From Ignavibacteriota bacterium (GTDB lineage: Bacteria > Bacteroidota > Ignavibacteria > UBA10030 > UBA6906): a stretch of DNA of 38,075 bases. The stretch is taken from assembly GCA_003158475.1 (NCBI GenBank), contig PMJR01000089.1:8964-47038 (forward strand), given 5' to 3'. Positions within the stretch are counted from its first letter, which is position 1; the number at the start of each line of letters is the position of its first letter. Made by a program: the position numbers and the translations under genes. Under the pieces are notes generated by a model. It was not told the origin of the DNA. It saw nothing but the letters and a program-made list of their open reading frames with translations, and searched no databases. Below, in pieces: positions 8,225 through 16,090 of this stretch.

Positions 8225-9132
8225 AATGGAGCAACGAAGCCCGGATAGGGGTGGGTGTGTTGGCGGCAGCCGTGATATTCATCGCAGGTATCGTGTACCT
8301 CCGCGGCATCGACCTTCGCTCCAAACAATATGCCCTCAAGGTGTCCTACCGCAACGTCAACGGCCTGAAGGAGGGGGACGTGGTGACGGTCGCCGGACTC
8401 TCGATCGGACGCGTGGAATCCATGTCGATGGTGGGAAGGGCGATCGGGGTGAGCCTCTCGATTCAGACGAAAGTGCATTTACCGAAGGACTCGAAAGCGA
8501 TTCTGAAGAGCGAAACAATCATGGGGGGAAAATTCATTGAGATTGCGCCGGGGACGGACTCGCTCATGCTTGCGAACGGTGACTCCCTGGGGGGATTGTA
8601 CGAGGCGGATCTCTCCGAGCTGACGGCAACCCTTTCCCCCATCACCTCGAACGTGCTGGGGATCCTCGAGAACGTGAATTCAACGTTTGACGAGCCGACG
8701 CGGAAACGGATTCAGAAGATCGTGGCCGAGCTTGAACGCTCGTCGACCCGGCTGGAAGAGGTCATACACGCCGGGGGAAAAAGTGCCGACGCGAGTTTTG
8801 CGGACGTTGCGGTTTTTTCTCGGGACCTTGCCAGGTTCGCCCGCACACTGGACACGATTGCGGCGGCCGAACGGTTGAACATCGACACCAGCGTGACTTC
8901 GTTTGCGCAATGGTCACGCAACATGGAGCGCGTTTCGATGAAGCTCGAAACAACGACCGAGTCGCTCAACGCGGTTCTCGCAAAGATAAAGAACGGCGAA
9001 GGGACGCTGGGGAAACTCGTCCAGGATGACCGCCTCTATAATCATATGGACTCTCTGTCGATGAATCTGAATCTGCTTGTGAAGGACCTGCGGGAGAATC
9101 CCCAGCGTTACGTGAAGCTCAGCCTTTTCTAA
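8221..9132 (+). CDS. mlaD: MlaD-type MCE-domain periplasmic lipid-binding protein
   Basis: A 303-residue protein anchored by an N-terminal membrane helix (about residues 9-28), followed by one MCE domain (about 38-115, with VSYRNVNGLKEGDVVTVAGL and the IGRVESM turn). The C-terminal part from about residue 125 is mainly helical (ATLSPITSNVLGILENVN, LVKDLRENPQRYVK), as in MCE proteins that hexamerise into a ring or tunnel. The ending NPQRYVKLSLF is typical of Chlorobi/Bacteroidota-type MCE proteins (from memory of the family). It overlaps mlaF by 4 bases. No mlaA, mlaB or mlaC follows; only the three-gene core is here. Confidence 0.92.
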   Translation: MKWSNEARIGVGVLAAAVIFIAGIVYLRGIDLRSKQYALKVSYRNVNGLKEGDVVTVAGLSIGRVESMSMVGRAIGVSLSIQTKVHLPKDSKAILKSETIMGGKFIEIAPGTDSLMLANGDSLGGLYEADLSELTATLSPITSNVLGILENVNSTFDEPTRKRIQKIVAELERSSTRLEEVIHAGGKSADASFADVAVFSRDLARFARTLDTIAAAERLNIDTSVTSFAQWSRNMERVSMKLETTTESLNAVLAKIKNGEGTLGKLVQDDRLYNHMDSLSMNLNLLVKDLRENPQRYVKLSLF

Positions 9133-9232
9133 AGGTGCATTCCATGACCGGACTTCCAAAGCGGACGCTCGCCCGGACCGGGCTCCTTGAGAAAGCTGTA
9201 AAGCGCGCGCGCGATTCCGCGAACGCGTAAAC

Positions 9233-9832
9233 TCAACCCCTCCTCCTCCGGTACGCGCGCACTCCCCAATAGACCAGCACGCCCGTCAGTGTCGTCGCCA
9301 GAATCCAGAGTGCGGCATTCGTCATCGCTTCGGGAAACGCCCGCCACTGCTCACCGAGGTAATAGCCCGCGGAGATGAAGATCCCGGTCCACAAGAGCGC
9401 ACCGGCGTACGCAAAAAGTGCGAACGTCCCGTATTCGAGGCCAGAGCTCCCGGCAACGATCGCGATCCCATGACGCACACCCGGCACGAAATACCCTATC
9501 GTCAGCGACCAGTGTCCCCATCGTTTGAACCACAAATGCAGGCGATCCACTGTTCCAGGTCCGATGTGCAGCCGCGCTCCGAATCTGTGCAGGACACGCG
9601 ACCCCCCTATCCTGCCGATGCAGTAGCTTATTGTTATGCCGAACACAGTCCCCAGGAGAGCCGATATGCAGCTCGGCAGGAGATGAAGCGTCCCGTTGAA
9701 AATAAGGTATCCTGTGAGCGCGAGGAGCGTCTCATCCGGTACGGGAAGGCCCACAATCCCTAGCATCAGGAGGAAAAAAATCGCAGGATACCCGTAGTTT
9801 GCGATCCATACCTGGAACTCATGTATTGGCAT
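9233..9832 (-). CDS. DedA-family (VTT domain) membrane protein
   Basis: Polytopic inner-membrane protein of 199 residues. DedA proteins include lipid carriers that translocate polyprenyl phosphate or phosphatidylethanolamine. It carries the N-terminal family motif GIVGLPVPDETLLALTGYL and the second re-entrant motif in GYFVPGVRHGIAIVAGSS, four or five hydrophobic stretches, and a basic tail (YRRRRG). The canonical motif reads FxRFxPxxR, whereas here the first arginine position is tyrosine (IGYFVPGVRH), a variant worth noting. The start at 9832 has no Shine-Dalgarno site. The gene is divergent from the TraR/DksA-like gene, and the two promoters share -35 bases. Confidence 0.9.
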   Translation of the reverse strand: MPIHEFQVWIANYGYPAIFFLLMLGIVGLPVPDETLLALTGYLIFNGTLHLLPSCISALLGTVFGITISYCIGRIGGSRVLHRFGARLHIGPGTVDRLHLWFKRWGHWSLTIGYFVPGVRHGIAIVAGSSGLEYGTFALFAYAGALLWTGIFISAGYYLGEQWRAFPEAMTNAALWILATTLTGVLVYWGVRAYRRRRG

Positions 9833-9855
9833 CGAAGGGTTGGATCGTTAGATAT

Positions 9856-9884
9856 TTAATATATTCGCAAATTTCTATTGACAA
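9856..9884 (-). promoter_or_regulatory. Predicted promoter of the DedA gene
   Basis: Minus strand TTGTCA, 17-base spacer, TATTAA. It shares five bases of its -35 box with the plus-strand promoter at 9878-9906. Predicted leader about 17 nt. Confidence 0.5.
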
Positions 9885-9906
9885 TTGAGTCGAAAATACA
9901 TAATAT
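9878..9906 (+). promoter_or_regulatory. Predicted sigma70 promoter of the TraR/DksA-like gene
   Basis: Perfect TTGACA, 17-base spacer, TAATAT. The predicted start is about 75 nt before the chosen ATG at 9988. Confidence 0.65.
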
Positions 9907-9987
9907 TTCTAAAAGAGCTGGCGAGAACGTCTTTGCCGGCGAGGCGTGCTAAGAGCAATCGGTTCCAGGGAACCGGGGGAGGAACTT

Positions 9988-10344
9988 ATGGCAGCGAGTA
10001 AACTCGCTATGCGGCGCGTCATCATTTCCAAGTTGTTCGAATACCTCAAACTCAACTACGATTTCGAGCGGCCCGCTGATTCGGTCCTGAGAGGCCAGAT
10101 CTCGGACCGGGAAATCGATATCGTGCTCTCGTATAAGAGCGACCACAGGCTCGGAGAGCTGCGGGAGGCTCTGGCGAGAGTAGAGAGCGGGACATACGGG
10201 TACTGCATTGGCTGCAAACGACCTCTCAGTCGCGCGGACCTGGTACAGGACCCCGCACAGCGGGTCTGCGCATCATGCGAGGAATCGTTCAACCTGTCTC
10301 GGGAGTCTGTGCACACCCACCAGTTCACCGACAGCCCACGGTAG
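9988..10344 (+). CDS. TraR/DksA-family zinc-finger protein
   Basis: Small 118-residue protein related to DksA/TraR, which bind in the secondary channel of RNA polymerase and modulate transcription initiation. The C-terminus has a four-cysteine zinc finger (YCIGCKRPL with C73/C76 and CASCEESF with C94/C97) after RVESGTYGYC, the family hallmark. The N-terminal helical region is shorter than in E. coli DksA (151 residues), and the acidic coiled-coil tip is not evident, so a DksA-like role is uncertain. The start at 9988 is set by GGGGGAGG 7-8 bases upstream; the ORF-track start at 9946 has no such site. A strong terminator follows. Confidence 0.85.
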   Translation: MAASKLAMRRVIISKLFEYLKLNYDFERPADSVLRGQISDREIDIVLSYKSDHRLGELREALARVESGTYGYCIGCKRPLSRADLVQDPAQRVCASCEESFNLSRESVHTHQFTDSPR

Positions 10345-10400
10345 TGGTGGAGCAGCCAGCGCAATCACGACACCTTTTTGAAGCAATCTACAGACGAGAA

Positions 10401-10425
10401 AGGCCCGGAATTTCCGGGCCTTTTT
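10401..10425. terminator. Strong intrinsic terminator, usable on both strands
   Basis: AGGCCCGGAA / TTCCGGGCCT arms with a minimal loop, followed by TTTTT on the plus strand; this ends the TraR/DksA-like transcript. On the minus strand the hairpin is followed by TTTCT and lies just after the tRNA 3' end, so it may also end that transcript. Confidence 0.85.
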
Positions 10426-10436
10426 CGTTGAGGATG

Positions 10437-10511
10437 TGCCCTCGGCGTGAGTCGAACACGCGACCTGCGGTTTAGGAAACCGTCGCTCTATCCATACTGA
10501 GCTACGAGGGC
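10437..10511 (-). tRNA. tRNA-Arg (anticodon CCT)
   Basis: A 75-base cloverleaf read on the minus strand. The acceptor stem GCCCTCG/CGAGGGC is perfect. The D-arm is GCTC...GAGC. The anticodon loop TTCCTAA gives anticodon CCT, which reads the AGG codon. The T-arm is GCGTG-TTCGACT-CACGC. The discriminator base is A and the terminal CCA is not encoded (CAT follows). The outermost anticodon-stem pair is A-C. Confidence 0.95.
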
Positions 10512-10558
10512 GTCTGTACCACTTGAGACCAAAGCCTCCCGCCTCCCCTCCCCGCCCA

Positions 10559-10587
10559 ATGATAAGGAAAACCCGGAATCCAATCAA
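10559..10587 (-). promoter_or_regulatory. Predicted sigma70 promoter of tRNA-Arg
   Basis: Minus strand TTGATT, 17-base spacer, TATCAT (five of six). Predicted leader about 40 nt. The rest of 10512-10747 shows nothing I can name. Confidence 0.6.
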
Positions 10588-10747
10588 GCGGTTAGTACCG
10601 CGCACCCGCTGCAAGGTCGCTGGCTTGCATCTCGAAGGATCCGAACGTACATTTGGCGATGAAATTATCGTGCCCCGGGCTTCTTGAGCGTTCAGAGACG
10701 CGCGGGCGCAGGGTTTCCCAACCTCCGGCAACCGACGCATGACACAC

Positions 10748-11542
10748 ATGGGTAAGGTATTCAAACGGTACGCTCCTGCGGCACTCTCGGAATCGCGTGA
10801 GGCCCTCGGACAGGTCGGCGGCTCAGGGGATCTTGAAGCCGACATCAGCCTCTGCGCGCAGCAGACTCTCGAGCCTGCATTCATCAGGTACCTTCCGCGT
10901 GAAGGGAAGATTCTGGAGGCCGGCGCAGGACGGGGACGCTGGGTGTTCTATCTGCGGCGTCGGGGCTATGACGTCGTCGGGATGGATCTCGCCCGCGCCG
11001 AAATCGCTGCGGCAAAAGCATTCGATCCCGATGTGCCGATCGAGTATGGAAACGTTCTCCAGACGGGGTATCCCGACCGGTCATTCGAAGCCGTGATATC
11101 ACTCGGCGTCATTGAGCATTTTGAGGAGGGACCTCAGGCGGCTCTTGCGGAAGTCCGCCGGATACTCAAGGTGGGAGGACTGTTTCTCGTCACCGTGCCG
11201 ACCCAGAATTTCATGCGCGTCGCGCTCTTCAACCGCATAAAGAATGCTCAGACCTCCCTTCGCAGAATGAGGGGGGTCGAACTGGAGTTTGAAGAATACC
11301 GGTATTCACGCCGCCAGTTCGAAGCCCGGCTGCGGGAAGCGGGGTTCCTCGTCGTGGACCGCGCACCCGACGATTTCCGTCCGCCGATGAACATGGGATT
11401 GTACGCCGATTCCCGTTTTCTCCAGCATCCGGAACGCCGATGGGAGCTCAACAATGCAGGTAAACTTATGAATGCCACGCTGAGCGCCCTCTCCCCCTGG
11501 CTTCATTGCTCGGGGACCCTCTGGGTCTGCCGGTCTCCGTAG
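10748..11542 (+). CDS. Class I SAM-dependent methyltransferase
   Basis: A 264-residue cytoplasmic enzyme with the Rossmann SAM-binding motif ILEAGAGRGRW, the acidic ribose-binding residue in VVGMDLA, and post-I motifs YPDRSFEAVISLGVIEHF and LKVGGLFLVTVP. This matches the Methyltransf_11/25 type acting on small molecules or lipids. The substrate is not determinable. Two starts are in frame (10739 and 10748); neither has a good Shine-Dalgarno site, and I use the second by default. It is a monocistronic plus-strand gene, convergent with the nadD end of the polysaccharide operon 24 bases away. It may or may not belong to that pathway. Confidence 0.85.
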   Translation: MGKVFKRYAPAALSESREALGQVGGSGDLEADISLCAQQTLEPAFIRYLPREGKILEAGAGRGRWVFYLRRRGYDVVGMDLARAEIAAAKAFDPDVPIEYGNVLQTGYPDRSFEAVISLGVIEHFEEGPQAALAEVRRILKVGGLFLVTVPTQNFMRVALFNRIKNAQTSLRRMRGVELEFEEYRYSRRQFEARLREAGFLVVDRAPDDFRPPMNMGLYADSRFLQHPERRWELNNAGKLMNATLSALSPWLHCSGTLWVCRSP

Positions 11543-11566
11543 GTACGCGGCCACGAATCGGTCATT

Positions 11567-12151
11567 TCAGAGCTCACGGTAAAGCCTGTGGCGGTCGATG
11601 TACCGGGCGACGGAAGGAGGAACAAGGTAACTTATTGTGAGTCCTTTTTGGACCCTGCGGCGGATTTCGGTCGCGGAGATATCGATAGAGGGTACAGCGC
11701 ATTGAATGACGTCTTTCGGTAATGACGGGTCTGCAGCGACACCGGCGAATCCGGGCCGGTTCATGACGATCAGCGTCGCCCTCTTCCCGATTTCCCCCGG
11801 GTCCTTCCAGGTTCGGAATTCCGCCATGTTGTCCGCACCGATCAGAAGGAAGAATTCGTCTCTGGCGTTCTCCTCTCCCATCGCACGGAGTGTGTCAACA
11901 GTGTACGAAACTCCCCCCCTCTCAATTTCCATATCCGAGACTTGAAAAAACGGGTTGGATTTGACCCCCGCCCGAAGCATTGCGAGACGGTGGGCCGGGG
12001 ACGTCATGGCGGCGTCCACTTTGTGGGGAGAGATCATTGTCGGGACGAACAAGACACGGTCAAGTCCGACGCGCTCGCGGACGTACTCGGCGACGATGAG
12101 GTGTCCGTGATGCACCGGGTCGAATGTCCCGCCGAATACACCCAGTTTCAT
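11567..12151 (-). CDS. nadD: Nicotinate-nucleotide adenylyltransferase
   Basis: NAD biosynthesis enzyme transferring AMP from ATP to nicotinate mononucleotide. The 194-residue product begins [17 protein letters not shown], the nucleotidyltransferase GxFxPxHxGH motif. It has the second motif SIDISATEIRRRV near the C-terminus and SPHK plus FFLLIGADNM in between, all standard for NadD. The ORF-track start 48 bases upstream is inside the preceding glycosyltransferase. The ATG at 12151 overlaps that gene's stop (ATGA). It is the last gene of the polysaccharide operon, a housekeeping passenger whose expression would follow the glycan genes. Confidence 0.96.
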   Translation of the reverse strand: MKLGVFGGTFDPVHHGHLIVAEYVRERVGLDRVLFVPTMISPHKVDAAMTSPAHRLAMLRAGVKSNPFFQVSDMEIERGGVSYTVDTLRAMGEENARDEFFLLIGADNMAEFRTWKDPGEIGKRATLIVMNRPGFAGVAADPSLPKDVIQCAVPSIDISATEIRRRVQKGLTISYLVPPSVARYIDRHRLYREL

Positions 12152-13239
12152 GCGAGCGACCTGTAAAGGTTTAACGTCTCTTCCGCACACCGTGCCCATG
12201 TGAAGAGCTTCGCCCTCCGAAGCCCTTTCTCCCGCAGAGAATCCCGAAGAGAGGGATCCTCGAGGACCGATTGAATCGCCCCGGCCAGTTCCCCTTCCCC
12301 CGATGGATCGATCAGGATGCCGGCGTCCCCCATCACTTCCGGCAGTGACGCAGCGTTCGAGGTGATCACCGGTGTGCCGCAGGCCATGGCTTCAAGCACC
12401 GGAAATCCAAACCCTTCATAGAGCGATGGCATCACCAACGCTGTGGCTGCGCGGTACGCCGCGATGAGATCCGGCTCGGAGAGCCACCCGAGGCTTTGCA
12501 CCCGGTCGCCGATCCCCTCGCTCTTGCACAGGGCGTGCAATGCACTATTCTCCTCGAGTCTCTCACCCACGCACACGATCCGGACGTCCGTCCGGTCCCC
12601 GAGAGCGGAAACCGACCTGATGAGGGCGGAGACGTTTTTGTGCGGTTTGAGACTCCCGACGTAGAGAAGAAACCTCTTTCCGGTATTGTGTTTCCTCCTG
12701 AATTCGTCGGCGGACGCGTTGTCCTGCGCAGGGGCGAAGTCTTCCGAAACGCCGAGCGGGATCACGTGGATCTTCTCCGGCGGGCAGGGCATGCACCGGA
12801 GGAGTTCTTTTCCTGCAAAGTCCGAATCCACGATGACCGCGTCGGCCGCAGTGCAGGCATGTCCGATCATCACTCGTGCATATGCGCGCTGGACCGGCGA
12901 GAAGTACGCGGGAAACCTGAGGTGAATCACATCGTGGATAGTGACGACACGCCGCATGGACAGCCCGAACGGGAGCGTGTAATGGGGAGCGTGGAACAGA
13001 GAGATTCCTGCCCGGTTCGCCTGGAAAGAGAGCGAGATGAGCTCCCCCAGCGAGTATTTCCCCGACCGGTTAACGATCGTCTTCCCCGTGTGAGTGCGGC
13101 TGATGAGTCCGGCGTTATCGGGAGACGCAAAGTATGTAAATCGGTCCTCATTCTGACGGTCAAAAAATGAGGAGAGATTACGGATATACGTCCCGATTCC
13201 GAAGTCGAAGTATTTCCGTGCGTCGATGCCGACGTTCAT
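12148..13239 (-). CDS. GT4-type glycosyltransferase
   Basis: A 363-residue retaining GT-B glycosyltransferase. The N-terminus [21 protein letters not shown] is typical of GT4 enzymes (mannosyl/rhamnosyl-type). The donor-binding domain shows [38 protein letters not shown] and the EX7E-like region in [19 protein letters not shown] followed by TPVITS. The ORF-track start is 94 codons too early. The ATG at 13239 overlaps the upstream gene's stop (ATGA), and the stop overlaps nadD. It probably adds a sugar to the glycan on the cytoplasmic face. Confidence 0.93.
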   Translation of the reverse strand: MNVGIDARKYFDFGIGTYIRNLSSFFDRQNEDRFTYFASPDNAGLISRTHTGKTIVNRSGKYSLGELISLSFQANRAGISLFHAPHYTLPFGLSMRRVVTIHDVIHLRFPAYFSPVQRAYARVMIGHACTAADAVIVDSDFAGKELLRCMPCPPEKIHVIPLGVSEDFAPAQDNASADEFRRKHNTGKRFLLYVGSLKPHKNVSALIRSVSALGDRTDVRIVCVGERLEENSALHALCKSEGIGDRVQSLGWLSEPDLIAAYRAATALVMPSLYEGFGFPVLEAMACGTPVITSNAASLPEVMGDAGILIDPSGEGELAGAIQSVLEDPSLRDSLREKGLRRAKLFTWARCAEETLNLYRSLA

Positions 13240-14081
13240 TGTGGGGACCGAAAAAGCATCGAGAGGACATTCGAAGCGATTGCGCGTTGATCCCGGTTTC
13301 CCAGGAAACGGCGGCAAAGAGACGTCGCGAACAAGTAACCCCTGATAAGCACGTTGTCGATCATGGAAGCGTGCCGTGTGTAGTACAGAAGCTGCGAGCG
13401 GCGATACTCCTTCTGGACGGAGGGAGGGATGCCCCCGGGCTGGCTTCCGCCTCCCATGTGCTCTACACGGACATCGGGGATGTAGTGTATCTCGTGTCCT
13501 GTCCTGGAAATGCGGGCACAAAGGTCGACATCATCGAAGTACATGAAGTACCGCTCATCGAAACCTCCGACCTCCTCGAACACCGTCCTCCGTACCACGA
13601 GGGCCGCACCGGACACCCAGTCCCGACGGACTGTGTCCTGCCTCTTGTACAGGTCGTGCCGCAGGCTCATGCGCCACTCGGACCAGACCGTGGGAAATTT
13701 TCCCGTTGAATACTGAACCGTTCCGTCCGGGTTGAGAAGCTGCAGGCCCGCCGCCCCGCAGGACGGGGTTCGGGCGAAATACGACTCGATGTGGGTCAGG
13801 ATTTCCGTGTGAACTCGCGTATCGTTATTAAGGAACAGGAGGAGCCCGCCGTGCGATGTCCTGGCTCCCCTGTTGTTCGCTGCGCCGAACCCCGCGTTTT
13901 CGGGATTGAAGATGACCGTGCAACCGGCAAGTTGTTCCGTGGCGGCATGGACGCCGGGAGCAGTGGATCCGTTATCCACGACGGTAATCTCGAGATCGCC
14001 CTTGTGGTGGAGCCGGAGGGATTCCACCGCGCGTTTTGTCAGGTCGGGATGGTTGAATTGAACGATGACAATGGAGATCAT
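13236..14081 (-). CDS. GT2-family glycosyltransferase (rhamnosyltransferase-like)
   Basis: A 281-residue GT-A fold enzyme. It begins MISIVIVQFNHPDLTKRAVE, has the nucleotide-binding VVDNGS, the GFGAANNRG block, the metal-binding-type FLNNDTRV and a downstream FDERYFMYFDDVDLCARI motif (acceptor/catalytic acidic residues). This is the layout of the WbbL/rhamnosyltransferase branch of GT2. It lies in the operon with 4-base ATGA overlaps on both sides. Donor and acceptor sugars cannot be assigned. Confidence 0.92.
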   Translation of the reverse strand: MISIVIVQFNHPDLTKRAVESLRLHHKGDLEITVVDNGSTAPGVHAATEQLAGCTVIFNPENAGFGAANNRGARTSHGGLLLFLNNDTRVHTEILTHIESYFARTPSCGAAGLQLLNPDGTVQYSTGKFPTVWSEWRMSLRHDLYKRQDTVRRDWVSGAALVVRRTVFEEVGGFDERYFMYFDDVDLCARISRTGHEIHYIPDVRVEHMGGGSQPGGIPPSVQKEYRRSQLLYYTRHASMIDNVLIRGYLFATSLCRRFLGNRDQRAIASNVLSMLFRSPQ

Positions 14082-15115
14082 CGTGCCCCCGGCGGCATAT
14101 CCTCAAGTGTGCGAATACCTGTCAGGCGGAAATACATGTGCGCAACGGCGTTGATGATTTTCCCGGGCGCCGACTCCCCGTTGGTAAGGTCCGACGTCAT
14201 CCAGGTTGTGACCTCCTTCTCCGGCGAGCGGCGAGCGGCGCGCACCACCCGGCGTTTCCCGGCAATCCTCACCGGATGCACGAGAAGCCACAGGTACGCA
14301 CGGAGAAGGCCCGCAAGCGAGTATTTGCGGAAGAGGAGCGAGGCTGCAAGTTTCGCACAGACGTTCAGGGCGAATAACGGGAGGAGTTTCAGGAGCGTCG
14401 GCGTGCTGAAGAAAAGGAGCATGGTGAGGAGCCTGTTCCGTTCCTGGTACATTGTCATGAGCGAAGCCTGTTGTGTGCGCGTTGTGTCGCTCCCGAGATG
14501 CCGTACCCTTGACGCGGAAGTCTGGATGACGACGCAGCCGAGAAACCGGGCGCGCAGGCTCAGGTACACGTCCTCGAGGTACAGGAAGTACTCGTCGTCG
14601 AAGGGCGCGCCCAGGATGTCACGCTTGTAGATGAGCGATGCCCCGCCCGCGAAGCACGTGTTCTCGGGTCTCTCGAACTTCCTCATGATGTTATGGCCGA
14701 GGAAATTCAGAGAGCCGTTCTTCTCATAATACTTCTCCGGAACACCCTCCGTGCGTATCAGCGACCCGGCGATGGCGACCGGCGCGGGTGCAACGGCATC
14801 GACAAGCCCCTGCAGCCAGCCATCCGCGACGATGGCGTCGTTGTTCAACAGGACAATCAGTTCTCCTGCGGCGTGACGCACCCCCTCGTTATTGCCGCCG
14901 GCGAACCCGGTGTTCCCCGTGGACCTGACGAGCGTGACACCCGGAAAATTCGCTTCGACATACACGGCACTCCCGTCGCTGGAGCCATTGTCAACCACGA
15001 TGACTTCAAAACGGTCGTACGCCTGTGAGAGCACGGCGGTCAGACAGTCGTGGAGAAGGTGCTTCCCGTTGTAGTTGACGATGATCACCGAACAGAACGG
15101 GAGGGGATGATTCAT
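14078..15115 (-). CDS. GT2-family glycosyltransferase with C-terminal hydrophobic region
   Basis: A 345-residue GT2 enzyme. The catalytic domain shows SVIIVNYNGKHLLHDCL, VVDNGSSDGS, GFAGGNNEG, LLNNDAIV and DDEYFLYLEDVYLSLRA. After about residue 235, hydrophobic stretches (LLTMLLFFSTPTLLKLLPLF, AYLWLLVHPVRIAG) suggest membrane association, as in many rhamnosyltransferase-like proteins. The start at 15115 comes 30 bases after the 4,6-dehydratase stop without a clear Shine-Dalgarno site, one of the few non-overlapping junctions in the operon. The product's specificity is unknown. Confidence 0.91.
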   Translation of the reverse strand: MNHPLPFCSVIIVNYNGKHLLHDCLTAVLSQAYDRFEVIVVDNGSSDGSAVYVEANFPGVTLVRSTGNTGFAGGNNEGVRHAAGELIVLLNNDAIVADGWLQGLVDAVAPAPVAIAGSLIRTEGVPEKYYEKNGSLNFLGHNIMRKFERPENTCFAGGASLIYKRDILGAPFDDEYFLYLEDVYLSLRARFLGCVVIQTSASRVRHLGSDTTRTQQASLMTMYQERNRLLTMLLFFSTPTLLKLLPLFALNVCAKLAASLLFRKYSLAGLLRAYLWLLVHPVRIAGKRRVVRAARRSPEKEVTTWMTSDLTNGESAPGKIINAVAHMYFRLTGIRTLEDMPPGAR

Positions 15116-15145
15116 GGGGGAGACGGCCGGCCTTTGGAAGAGGAT

Positions 15146-16090
15146 TCACCACGTAAACTTGTTCTTGTAATAGTCGACAATCCGTGCCAGCTCTTCGTCG
15201 AAATTCTTCGTGTTCTTCCAGCCGAGCTCCCGCAGGCGGGAATCATCCAGCGAATAGCGTATGTCCTCCCCCATCCGGACGTAGTTGAACTGGGCGTAGT
15301 CCTCGAGGGGAACATCCTTGCCGAAATAGCAGCGCAGGACCTTGGCAACCACCTCTTTGTTTTGCGCTTCGTAATTGCCGGACACGTTGTAAATGGTGTT
15401 CCGCTCACCATGTTCGACGATGTGCAGTATCGCCGACGCCGTGTCGTCTGCATGCAGCCAGTTTCGCACGAATGAACCGTCGCCGTGGAGAGGTATTTTC
15501 TTCCCGAGGGAGAGGTACTTGACGGCTTTGGGAATGAGTTTTTCGGGATACTGATCGATGCCGTAATTGTTTGTCGGACGGACGATGACGAACGGCACGC
15601 CGTGCGTCCGGTGCCAACCGAGTATGAGCATGTCGGCCGCCGCCTTGCTCGCGGAGTACGGGTTGCTCGGCTTCAAGGGGTCGGTTTCCCTGTGGTTCCC
15701 GGCGGTCAGATCCCCGTACACTTCGTCGGTGCTCAGATGGACCAGCACGGGCATTTCGTAGTTGCGCTTTGCGCGGACCAGCTCCAGGATGTTCTCGACC
15801 CCCATGATATTCGTGTGGAGGAAGCGTTTGCTGTCGACAATACTGTTGTCAACGTGAGTTTCAGCAGCGAAATTGAACACGATGTCCACCTCGTACAGGT
15901 GGTCCATTGTGGCAATGTCTGCTTCGAGGAATTTGAATGACTTCGAGTGCTGGAATTCTTCGAGATGCTCGGAACGGGCGGCATAGGTCTTTTTGTCGAT
16001 TCCCCATACGCGCCAGCCCCGCAGGAGACAGGCACGCGTGAAATGAGAGCCCATGAATCCAAGGCATCCGGTAACGGCGACGACTTTCAT
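15146..16090 (-). CDS. rmlB: dTDP-glucose 4,6-dehydratase-like NDP-sugar dehydratase
   Basis: Extended SDR enzyme making a 4-keto-6-deoxy NDP-sugar. The 314-residue product begins MKVVAVTGCLGFMGSHF with the NAD-binding GxxGxxG. It carries AAETHVDNSI (76-84), the STDEVYGD catalytic loop with Asp/Glu (120-127), the YSASK Tyr/Lys pair (145/149) and RPTNNYGIDQYPEKLIP, which are RmlB hallmarks. It is somewhat shorter than the usual 330-360 residues. The ORF-track N-terminus is 40 codons too long; the ATG at 16090 overlaps the upstream fusion gene's stop (ATGA). No RmlA nucleotidyltransferase is in the window, so the activated sugar must come from elsewhere. Confidence 0.9.
   Translation of the reverse strand: MKVVAVTGCLGFMGSHFTRACLLRGWRVWGIDKKTYAARSEHLEEFQHSKSFKFLEADIATMDHLYEVDIVFNFAAETHVDNSIVDSKRFLHTNIMGVENILELVRAKRNYEMPVLVHLSTDEVYGDLTAGNHRETDPLKPSNPYSASKAAADMLILGWHRTHGVPFVIVRPTNNYGIDQYPEKLIPKAVKYLSLGKKIPLHGDGSFVRNWLHADDTASAILHIVEHGERNTIYNVSGNYEAQNKEVVAKVLRCYFGKDVPLEDYAQFNYVRMGEDIRYSLDDSRLRELGWKNTKNFDEELARIVDYYKNKFTW

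Noticed and set aside
9205-9232. Alternating GCGCGCGC run between mlaD and the DedA gene
   Set aside because: A short low-complexity stretch in a 100-base convergent intergenic region, with no stable hairpin plus T-run, so not called as a terminator.
10273-10884. Minus-strand ORF of 203 residues
   Set aside because: It runs through the tRNA-Arg gene, a terminator and the start of the methyltransferase, and has no coding features.
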